Part shown: in pieces, positions 1-4,796 of the stretch
How the letters are laid out: every line of letters starts with the position of its first letter
How positions within the stretch are numbered: position 1 is the stretch's first letter
From: CAZEFK01 sp964511405
GTDB taxonomy: Bacteria > Pseudomonadota > Alphaproteobacteria > Elsterales > Elsteraceae
Assembly: GCA_964511405.1 (NCBI GenBank)
Contig: CAZEFK010000321.1
Coordinates: 1 to 5,475, forward strand
Reading direction: 5' to 3'
DNA length: 5,475 nt
Notes under the pieces: generated by a model
What the model was told of the DNA's origin: nothing
Database searches by the model: none
The model's input: the letters and a program-made list of their open reading frames with translations, nothing else
Program-made: the position numbers and the translations under genes

Positions 1-2
1 AC

Positions 3-725
3 GCGCCGCGGGCCGCTCGTATCGGCATCGTCACGGCGTCGGACCGCGCCAGCGGCGACATCCAGGCCGTGGCGGCGGCGTCGCGCGCGCTCGACGCCTC
101 GATCGCCGAGATCGCCCGCCAGGCCGCCAGCAGCCGCAGCATCGCCGGCGACGCCATGCAGCGCGCCGCGGCCGGCGCCAGCGCGGTCGAGCAGCTGGAA
201 GCCGCCAGCCGCCGCATCGGCGACGTGGTCGGGGTCATCGCCGAGATTGCCAGCCAGACCAACCTGCTGGCGCTGAACGCCACGATCGAGGCGGCCCGGG
301 CCGGCGAGGCCGGCCGCGGCTTCGCCGTCGTGGCCAACGAAGTCAAGACCCTGGCCGGCCAGAGTGCCCGCGCCACCGACGAGATCGCGGCGCAGATCGC
401 CGACATCCAGCGCGTCGCCGATGGCACCGCCGCGGCGATCCGGGGCATCGCCGACGTGATCGGCGAGATCGACCAGATCTCGACCGCGATCGCCGGCGCC
501 GTCGCCGCCCAAGCCGACGCGACGCGGGAGATCGGCCGCAGCGCCGACAGCGCCGCCGCCGACGCCGAGGCGATGCGCGGCAACGTCGCCGGCATCTGCG
601 ACGGCGCCGGCGTCACCCGCTCGGGCTCGGCCGAGGTGCTGGCTGCCGCCCGCGCGCTGACCGGCGAGACCGGGGAGCTCCGCAGCGAGCTCGCGCAGTA
701 TCTGGACCAGGTCCGGGCCGGGTAG
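3..725 (+). CDS. Methyl-accepting chemotaxis protein, C-terminal signalling part (5' end outside window)
   Basis: The frame is open to the left edge, so the start and the sensor, membrane and HAMP parts are outside the window; the visible 240 residues are the cytoplasmic part. Such receptors form long antiparallel coiled coils that bind CheW and CheA at the hairpin tip and control flagellar rotation. The tip is plain at about bases 243-344: EIASQTNLLALNATIEAARA followed by GEAGRGFAVVANEV, close to the family consensus. Alanine-rich heptad-like helices with frequent Glu/Gln flank it on both sides and probably carry the methylation sites, which I cannot assign individually. The protein ends in QYLDQVRAG with no NWETF-like pentapeptide, so no CheR/CheB tether is visible, as is common in alphaproteobacterial receptors. 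A GTG at 69 lies in frame but inside the coiled coil and is not a credible start. The ligand cannot be inferred. The gene converges on the transporter gene. Confidence 0.95.
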   Translation, partial: APRAARIGIVTASDRASGDIQAVAAASRALDASIAEIARQAASSRSIAGDAMQRAAAGASAVEQLEAASRRIGDVVGVIAEIASQTNLLALNATIEAARAGEAGRGFAVVANEVKTLAGQSARATDEIAAQIADIQRVADGTAAAIRGIADVIGEIDQISTAIAGAVAAQADATREIGRSADSAAADAEAMRGNVAGICDGAGVTRSGSAEVLAAARALTGETGELRSELAQYLDQVRAG

Positions 726-737
726 CGGCTAGGCCCG

Positions 738-759
738 GCGCGGGGCGTCGTCCCCGCGC
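738..759. terminator. GC-rich hairpin between convergent genes, probable bidirectional terminator
   Basis: GCGCGGGG at 738-745 pairs perfectly with CCCCGCGC at 752-759 around a six-base loop (CGTCGT), giving an 8-bp all-G/C stem. It lies 12 bases after the chemoreceptor stop and touches the last base of the transporter stop codon on the other strand, which is where a shared terminator of two convergent genes is expected. No T-run follows on either strand, so it is not a canonical intrinsic terminator. High-GC bacteria often have such tail-less hairpins. The stem is seen; the function is inferred. Confidence 0.5.
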
Positions 760-2231
760 TACACCCGCCCGCGCAGCGGCCGCGCTTCGACCCGGGTCAG
801 CGCCACCCAGGCCGCGGCCAGCACCGCCGCCAGGGCGCCGAAGGTCCAGGCGAAGACACGGGCCAGGCCGGATGCGGCCTCCGGCGGCAGCTGCCGCCGC
901 GCCAGGTCCTCCAGGCCGGCGGCATCGGTCCCGGGCAGCGCCGCGGCGGCCAGGCCCAGCACCAAGGCCGAGGCGGCGGCGATCAGGATGGCGCCGCCCA
1001 GCGCCCGCACGAAGGTCAGCGTGCCGCTGACCGCGCCCAGGTCGCCCTGGTCGACGGCGTTCTGGCAGGCGATGGTGCTGCACGGGAAGGTCGGCCCCAG
1101 GCCCAGACCGATCACCGCCAGGACCGCCGATGCGGCCGGCGCCGACAGCCGGCCGGCCAGCGCCGCCAGCACCGCCAGGCCCAGGATCGACAGGGGCAGC
1201 GCCAGCACCGGCGGCCGGGTGTAGGTGCCGGCGGTCTGGGTGTATTGGCCGGCGATGTTGGCGGTGAGCGTGCTGCTCAGCATCAGCGGGATCATCAGCA
1301 GGCCGGCGGTGCTGACCGAGCTGCCCAGGGCCAGCTGCAGATAGATCGGCGCCACCACGACGACGGCCAGGTAGCTGCCATAGACCAGGAAGCTGGCGGC
1401 CAGCATCGGCCGCAGCACGCCGTCGGCCAGGAAGCGCGGCGGCAGGATCGGCTCCGGCGCGGTCACCTGGCGCTGGGCGAACAGGCTGCCCAGGACGATC
1501 GCGATCGCAGCCAGGGCCAAGGCCCAGGGGTCGGTCCAGCTCAGCGCCTTGCCGCCCATTGACAGGAGCATCAGCAGCGCCACCGTGCTGATCGTCAGCA
1601 GCACGATGCTGCCCAGGTCCAGGCGCGAACGGCCGCGCGGCCGCGGCAGGATGCGCAGCGCCCGCTCGGCGATCACGACGGCGACGGCGCCCAGCGGCAG
1701 GTTGATCCAGAAGATCCAGGGCCAGCCGAAGCGCTCGGTCAGCGTGCCGCCCAAGGTCGGGCCGAGCACCGAGGCGGTGGCCCAGACCACCGAGAAATAG
1801 CCGGCATAGCGGCCGCGCTCGCGCGGGGGCACCACGTCGCCGATCACTGCCTGGGACAAGGTCATGAGGCCGCCGCCGCCGATCCCCTGCAGCGCCCGGG
1901 CCGCGATCAGCAGGACCATGCCGGGCGCCAGCGCGCACAGGGCCGAGGCGCCGACGAACAGGATCAGGCAGGCCAGCAGCATCCGGCGCCGGCCGTACAG
2001 GTCGCTGAGCTTGCCGACGATCGGGGTGCTGACGGTCGAGGTCAGCAGGTAGGCGGTGACCACCCAGGCGATCAGGTGGAAGTCCCCCAGGTCGCGGGCG
2101 ATCGGCGGCAGCGCCGTGGCCACGATGGTCGAATCCAGCGCGGCCAGGAACAGCGCCAGCAGCGTGCCGACCACCACCTGCCGCACCTGCTGCGGCGTGA
2201 CGGCGGCGTCGGTCGTGATATCCGGATGCAT
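759..2231 (-). CDS. MFS efflux transporter, DHA2 family (EmrB/QacA-like, 14 TM)
   Basis: Inner-membrane proton antiporter of the major facilitator superfamily, DHA2 branch, which exports drugs and other toxic hydrophobic compounds. The 490-residue product has the right length for a 14-helix member. Helix 1 (about 18-40) carries motif D1 as LDSTIVATALPPIARDL with Asp33. Motif A, GKLSDLYGRRRM, is at 73-84 in the loop between helices 2 and 3. The helix-5 antiporter motif C region, GPTLGGTLTERFGWPWIFW, begins at 157. Further hydrophobic segments run to about 478, ending in a short basic tail. I chose the ATG at 2231 (MHPDITTD) because residues upstream in the longer frame are Arg/Asp-rich and out of character; the AGG at 2244-2246 is a weak, distant ribosome site. 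The cupin gene ends 29 nt upstream on the same strand, suggesting co-transcription and perhaps translational linkage. No emrA-type membrane fusion gene is adjacent, and the substrate cannot be deduced. Confidence 0.93.
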   Translation of the reverse strand: MHPDITTDAAVTPQQVRQVVVGTLLALFLAALDSTIVATALPPIARDLGDFHLIAWVVTAYLLTSTVSTPIVGKLSDLYGRRRMLLACLILFVGASALCALAPGMVLLIAARALQGIGGGGLMTLSQAVIGDVVPPRERGRYAGYFSVVWATASVLGPTLGGTLTERFGWPWIFWINLPLGAVAVVIAERALRILPRPRGRSRLDLGSIVLLTISTVALLMLLSMGGKALSWTDPWALALAAIAIVLGSLFAQRQVTAPEPILPPRFLADGVLRPMLAASFLVYGSYLAVVVVAPIYLQLALGSSVSTAGLLMIPLMLSSTLTANIAGQYTQTAGTYTRPPVLALPLSILGLAVLAALAGRLSAPAASAVLAVIGLGLGPTFPCSTIACQNAVDQGDLGAVSGTLTFVRALGGAILIAAASALVLGLAAAALPGTDAAGLEDLARRQLPPEAASGLARVFAWTFGALAAVLAAAWVALTRVEARPLRGRV

Positions 2232-2260
2232 CGGGCTGACGAGCCTGCCGATTGGACCGC

Positions 2261-2626
2261 CTAGGCCAGCTGCTGGGCGATGGTCTTCGTCAGGGGCGTC
2301 TCGACATCGCCGGTGTGTTTGGTCGTCACGGTCTCGATCAGCGCGATCCCGCACTCGTCCTCGGCGATCGGGTTGTGCCGGACGCCACGCGGCACCACGA
2401 ACACGTCCCCGGGCCCCAGCCGGACGGGATCGCGTCCCTCCAGCTCGATGACCAGGGTGCCGGTCAGCACCTGGAACAGCTCGTCCTCGTCGTCATGCGC
2501 ATGCCAGGCCAACTGGCCCTTCAGCTTCGCGACCTTGACATACTGGTCGTTGACCCGCCCGACGACCTTCGGGGACCAGTATTCGGTGACGCCGTCGAGC
2601 GCCGCGCGAAGATTGATCGGCTGCAT
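2261..2626 (-). CDS. Small single-domain cupin protein
   Basis: A 121-residue cytosolic protein made almost entirely of one cupin beta-barrel. Both signature motifs are intact. Motif 1 spans about residues 37-56, with WHAHDDEDE giving His42, His44 and Glu49. Motif 2 spans about 73-85, GDVFVVPRGVRHN, giving His84. These four residues are the usual metal ligands, so a bound metal ion is expected. Small cupins of this type include phosphomannose-isomerase-like barrels, dioxygenases and sugar- or ligand-binding proteins, and the sequence alone does not say which. The ATG at 2626 is chosen because GGGAGG stands five bases before it and the cupin fold starts soon after; the frame continues further upstream, but with low-complexity Arg/Ala/Pro sequence. 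It is the first gene of a probable two-gene unit with the DHA2 transporter, so it might sense, bind or modify a compound the pump exports; that link is inference. Confidence 0.9.
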   Translation of the reverse strand: MQPINLRAALDGVTEYWSPKVVGRVNDQYVKVAKLKGQLAWHAHDDEDELFQVLTGTLVIELEGRDPVRLGPGDVFVVPRGVRHNPIAEDECGIALIETVTTKHTGDVETPLTKTIAQQLA

Positions 2627-2631
2627 GCACG

Positions 2632-2637
2632 CCTCCC
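2632..2637 (-). promoter_or_regulatory. Shine-Dalgarno site of the cupin gene
   Basis: On the minus strand this reads GGGAGG, five bases before the ATG at 2626. It is the strongest ribosome binding site seen in the window and decides the start of the cupin gene against the longer upstream frame. Confidence 0.8.
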
Positions 2638-2644
2638 ATCCGAC

Positions 2645-2667
2645 CGCCGCCGAAGCCCGCGGCGGCG
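2645..2667 (-). repeat. Perfect 8-bp inverted repeat in the cupin leader
   Basis: CGCCGCCG at 2645-2652 is the exact reverse complement of CGGCGGCG at 2660-2667, separated by seven bases (AAGCCCG). It lies between the promoter-like element at 2672-2680 and the Shine-Dalgarno site at 2632-2637. In RNA it could form a hairpin just upstream of the ribosome site; in DNA it could be an operator for a dimeric repressor near the transcription start. No T-run follows it. The repeat is seen; either role is inference, and short G/C palindromes arise easily at this base composition. Confidence 0.4.
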
Positions 2668-2671
2668 CGCC

Positions 2672-2680
2672 GTCATAGCA
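2672..2680 (-). promoter_or_regulatory. Candidate extended -10 promoter element for the cupin-transporter unit
   Basis: On the minus strand this reads TGCTATGAC, matching the extended -10 pattern TGnTATAAT at all but two positions. It sits about 46 bases before the cupin ATG, next to one of the less GC-rich stretches (CGCAAATCG just upstream). Transcription would start near 2665, leaving a leader of roughly 40 bases that contains the inverted repeat. No good -35 hexamer is visible at the expected distance, which extended -10 promoters can tolerate. Confidence 0.35.
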
Positions 2681-2695
2681 CGATTTGCGATGCGG

Positions 2696-2726
2696 TGGAC
2701 GGATCGCCGCCTGCGGGCGCCGTCCA
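2696..2726. repeat. Imperfect hairpin upstream of the two-gene module
   Basis: TGGACGG (2696-2702) pairs with CCGTCCA (2720-2726). Inside this, CGCC (2705-2708) pairs with GGCG (2716-2719) after a two-base bulge (AT), leaving a seven-base loop. That gives 11 pairs in total. There is no T-run. It contains the left copy of the 12-mer that recurs at the far end of the module. It could be an operator, a tail-less terminator or a recombination site; none is shown by sequence alone. Confidence 0.35.
2705..2716 (+). repeat. 12-bp direct repeat, left copy (partner at 4770-4781)
   Basis: CGCCGCCTGCGG occurs here and again at 4770-4781 in the same orientation, bracketing the two-gene module. The match does not extend on either side. 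It may mark the edge of an inserted cassette (target duplication or attachment core), but G/C-rich words recur by chance in this composition: its 9-base core CGCCTGCGG also occurs at 3651-3659 inside the module. Confidence 0.35.
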
Positions 2727-2841
2727 GCGCGGCGTCCCGGCGCCCCGTCGGCGCGTGCTAAGGTCGATCCGACCAGATCGTGGGTAGCCATGGAACGCCG
2801 CCGCAGCCGGACGTGCCGGACCATCTCGGACCTATATCCGG

Positions 2842-2879
2842 GAGCCGCCGGTTCGCGGCTCGACGTTGCTCGGTTCGCG
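2842..2879. repeat. Hairpin and spaced 9-bp direct repeat upstream of the 175-aa gene
   Basis: GAGCCGC (2842-2848) pairs with GCGGCTC (2855-2861) around a six-base loop. Overlapping this, CGGTTCGCG occurs at 2849-2857 and again at 2871-2879, start to start 22 bp, about two helical turns. That spacing would place both copies on one face of the DNA, as in some tandem operators. The block lies 50-87 bases before the ATG of the downstream gene and just after the AT-rich spot at 2833-2838, so it could be an autoregulatory site or a leader structure. The role is inferred. Confidence 0.3.
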
Positions 2880-2928
2880 ACCTCAATCGCCGTCCGCGTG
2901 CGCTGAGCCGCGCGCCGACGACAGCACC

Positions 2929-3456
2929 ATGCCTCGCCAAAGACCGACGCCGCGCGTCGTCATCGAACGTAGCTCCGACAATCCGAAGCGAGCTTTGCGA
3001 GCAGGCAAGCTCTCGGCCGCCGAGCGGAAAGCCCTCGGCCGGCGCGTGCGGTACGAGGGATACGCCAAGCACAAGTGGGAGCCCCGCCGGTTCGGCCTGG
3101 AGCCGATCCCGGAACCGTCGGAGGACCGCACCTTTTGCGATGCCCACGCCAAATTCCGTCCCACGGACATGCGGCGCGTCGTGGCGCTGCTGCGTCGCGG
3201 CGTGCAGGCGAGCTTGGTTTCCGACAAGGATCGCCAAGGCGATCCCGCGATGATTTGGACGATCGCAGACGACGGCTGGATCTTCGAAGCGCGGCTGACG
3301 TTGGCCGGTCAGGCCCTCTACCACGCCTATCCGCTGCTTCCCGGGGACGCGTTCGCGCACAAGGTGATCGAAGCCTTCGCGGATTATGTTTATGCCGGCG
3401 CCGGCTCCGCGCATCATGCGGCTCTCGCCAACGCGCAGGAGCGATACGCCCGGTGA
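2929..3456 (+). CDS. Conserved-looking protein of unknown function, 175 aa, first gene of the two-gene module
   Basis: I cannot assign a function. The N-terminal 45 residues are basic (PRQRPTPRVVIERSS, then KLSAAERKALGRRVRYEG), followed by KHKWEPRRFGLEPIP at 48-62. A compact predicted alpha/beta domain covers about 66-153: an Asp/Cys segment (DRTFCDAH, 66-73), a helix (RPTDMRRVVALLRRGV), then strands with MIWTIADDGWIFEARLT at 108-124 and YHAYPLLPGDAF at 131-142, and a final helix. The pattern Trp-x-hydrophobic-x-Asp-Asp-Gly-x-hydrophobic-Glu-Ala followed by Tyr-His-x-Tyr-Pro resembles small uncharacterised proteins I recall from accessory regions; this memory is unverified. No signal peptide or membrane helix is evident. 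The ATG at 2929 is the best start, although no clear ribosome site precedes it and a TTG at 2866 is in frame. Its TGA overlaps the GTG of the next gene, so the two products are probably made together and may interact. Confidence 0.78.
   Translation: MPRQRPTPRVVIERSSDNPKRALRAGKLSAAERKALGRRVRYEGYAKHKWEPRRFGLEPIPEPSEDRTFCDAHAKFRPTDMRRVVALLRRGVQASLVSDKDRQGDPAMIWTIADDGWIFEARLTLAGQALYHAYPLLPGDAFAHKVIEAFADYVYAGAGSAHHAALANAQERYAR
3437..3441 (+). promoter_or_regulatory. Ribosome binding site of the 438-aa gene, inside the preceding gene
   Basis: AGGAG lies 11 bases before the GTG at 3453, within the last codons of the 175-aa gene. Together with the overlapping GTGA stop/start it supports translational coupling and a start at 3453. 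The longer open frame, back to 3075, would overlap the whole C-terminal half of the upstream gene. Confidence 0.55.
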
Positions 3457-4769
3457 CCGGCCGCGCCTTCGACTTGACCGCTCGAGCGCTCGTGCCCGTC
3501 CAGCACGACTGCCCCGATCTGTCGGCCATTGGCCTGACAATTGGCGACCAGATGTTCACATCATGGCGCGATGCTGCCAGTGGCAATGTTCGGGACCACG
3601 TCCGAGGCTCGGCAGTGACGCTCGGGCTGTGGCTGGTCGATCATTGGTGGCGCCTGCGGTGGGAGCCGATACCGGACTACCGCGCCCGCTCGACGGATTG
3701 GCGATTGAGCCATGAGCTTTCCAGCGTCTCGGGCGGACAGCTATGGCCGCCGCTCATGATTTACGGTGTCGGCGCAAGGGTCGTCCTAGCGCCGGTGGCG
3801 AGCTGGGCCAGCGAGGTCGGTCCACTGCGCTACCTGCCGCCACAGGCTCCTGCAATTGTCCCAGGCGACGACTTCGAACGCGGCGTAGACCAGTTCCTCG
3901 ACCAAGTGCTCGGGTATGCGGCATTCGCGGCCGAGGGCCATGCGCTCCAGGCCCTGCGCGCGCAGCTCGAGCGTGAGCGCGACGACACGGACACGGCAGC
4001 CTGGCGCCGGTTGGAGGCAATGCTGGGATACGATGCCGACCAAGCGCCGGATGGGCTGATCGAGGCGCTGGCGGCCCATGAGTCCGGCTTGGGCCAAGCC
4101 GCCGTTGAGGAGGCCGCGGTGGCGGCGCCAGGCGTGGGGGCGGCCACCGCCTTGGAGCAGGCGCTCGCCGCCGCTCGGGAGTCGAAGTTGGTCGTCAATT
4201 TCGGAGTGGCTGACCAAGTGCCGCCTGTCCGCCCGCAACTGGCCCAGTCGACGCCGTGGCGAGTCGCCGAGCGGGCTGCCAGCCACGTGCGCGACGTGAT
4301 CGGGCGTCCGAGCGGACCGCTGCTCAATCGAGCGCTCGGCGATCTGCTGTGCGTCAGCGAGACGGCCGTGGCTGAGGCGCAGCCCACGGTCGGACCCGCC
4401 GGTTACGGGTCGCGGCTGCTTGTCCGCGGTACGGAGTCGAGGCTGTCGCTGCGGAAGAGCCCAGCACGTGATCGACGGTTCAGCGTGGCCCGTGCCCTTG
4501 GCGACGCAATCTGGCTCCGCGATGCCCATTTTGGCCCCATCACGCGCGCCAAGACCGACCGGCAGAAGTTCCAGAGGGCGTTCGCCCAAAGTTTGCTCTG
4601 TCCGTTCAGTGACCTCGCGCAGACGATGGACCTGGACAACCCGACCGAGCAGGAGATCGATCAAGCCGCAAAGCGGTATCACGTGAATCGCAGCGTCGTG
4701 CGCACCCTCCTGGTCAACAAGGGCTATCTGCCGCGGGAAACGCTGGAGGACAAGCTGGAGGCTGCTTGA
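3453..4769 (+). CDS. ImmA/IrrE-like protein with degenerate zinc site (putative pseudo-metallopeptidase), 438 aa
   Basis: Starts at a GTG that overlaps the previous stop (GTGA). Residues about 1-200 are an unrecognised Trp-rich region: LVDHWWRLRWEPIPD at 61-75, SVSGGQLWPPLMIYGVGARV at 91-110, and an acidic helical part ending in WRRLEAMLGYDAD (184-196). An Ala-rich stretch (about 203-245) follows. The C-terminal part, about 315-428, follows the ImmA/IrrE (DUF955) plan: RFSVARALGD at 342-351 takes the place of the active helix (consensus RFTLAHELGH), FQRAFAQSLLCPFSDL at 373-388 that of the FAAELLMP helix, and EIDQAAKRYHVNRSVVRTLL at 401-420 the closing helix-turn-helix-like segment. The ligands are missing: HELGH reads RALGD, and the usual Glu before FA is not present. 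The reading frame is otherwise intact, so it is probably a functional non-catalytic member, perhaps a sensor or regulator, rather than a pseudogene. ImmA and IrrE proteins cleave repressors; this one probably cannot. Family assignment is moderately sure; the role is unknown. Confidence 0.72.
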   Translation: MTGRAFDLTARALVPVQHDCPDLSAIGLTIGDQMFTSWRDAASGNVRDHVRGSAVTLGLWLVDHWWRLRWEPIPDYRARSTDWRLSHELSSVSGGQLWPPLMIYGVGARVVLAPVASWASEVGPLRYLPPQAPAIVPGDDFERGVDQFLDQVLGYAAFAAEGHALQALRAQLERERDDTDTAAWRRLEAMLGYDADQAPDGLIEALAAHESGLGQAAVEEAAVAAPGVGAATALEQALAAARESKLVVNFGVADQVPPVRPQLAQSTPWRVAERAASHVRDVIGRPSGPLLNRALGDLLCVSETAVAEAQPTVGPAGYGSRLLVRGTESRLSLRKSPARDRRFSVARALGDAIWLRDAHFGPITRAKTDRQKFQRAFAQSLLCPFSDLAQTMDLDNPTEQEIDQAAKRYHVNRSVVRTLLVNKGYLPRETLEDKLEAA

Positions 4770-4796
4770 CGCCGCCTGCGGTTACACCTGGCGGCG
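4770..4796. terminator. Hairpin spanning the convergent gene ends, with the right copy of the 12-mer; possible terminator
   Basis: CGCCGCC (4770-4776) pairs perfectly with GGCGGCG (4790-4796) around a 13-base loop. The left arm starts at the base after the TGA of the 438-aa gene, and the right arm lies inside the last codons of the deacetylase gene, whose TAA is at 4784-4782. It is well placed as a shared terminator for two genes only 12 bases apart, but it has a large loop and no T-run. The left arm is part of the second copy of CGCCGCCTGCGG (4770-4781), repeated from 2705-2716. Confidence 0.35.

Larger units (their letters stand above)
2681..2928. other. Region between divergent genes with no convincing gene
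   Basis: Together with the cupin leader this makes about 300 bases between the divergent cupin gene and the two-gene module. It should hold the module's promoter. Two weak candidates are visible on the plus strand: TGCTAAGGT at 2756-2764, resembling an extended -10, and TATATC at 2833-2838, the most AT-rich spot. Neither has a recognisable -35. A 38-codon frame (ATG 2790 to TGA 2906) begins about 25 bases after the first, but its product (MERRRSRTCRTISDLYPG...) is unrecognised and is probably spurious or a gene remnant. Two hairpins, a spaced direct repeat and one copy of a 12-mer lie here and are listed separately. No tRNA fold was found, although GGTTCG occurs twice. Confidence 0.5.

Noticed and set aside
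613..1938. 441-codon open frame on the minus strand overlapping the transporter gene
   Set aside because: It lies in another frame of the DHA2 transporter gene and reads as Gly/Arg/Ala/Pro-rich sequence with no domain; the transporter frame has clear MFS motifs.
2232..2354. 41-residue N-terminal extension of the transporter
   Set aside because: It would overlap the end of the cupin gene and reads as charged Asp/Arg sequence unlike the short cytosolic N-terminus of DHA2 pumps.
2627..2824. N-terminal extension of the cupin protein by 66 residues
   Set aside because: The extension is Arg/Ala/Pro-rich, crosses the promoter-like element and the dyad, and the internal ATG at 2626 has an excellent GGGAGG site with the cupin fold starting just after it.
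2849..2880. Two GGTTCG words suggestive of a tRNA T-loop
   Set aside because: No seven-base T-loop with a five-base stem, no acceptor or anticodon arms and no CCA end could be built around either copy.
2790..2906. 38-codon plus-strand frame starting MERRRSRTC after a promoter-like TGCTAAGGT
   Set aside because: Product unrecognised, Arg-rich, with no good ribosome site. It could be a remnant of a gene disrupted by insertion, but nothing supports this beyond position.
3786..4682. 298-codon open frame on the minus strand, opposite the 438-aa gene
   Set aside because: It is an antisense shadow in high-GC DNA. The plus-strand frame shows a recognisable ImmA/IrrE-like pattern and is coupled to the upstream gene; this one has no recognisable domain.
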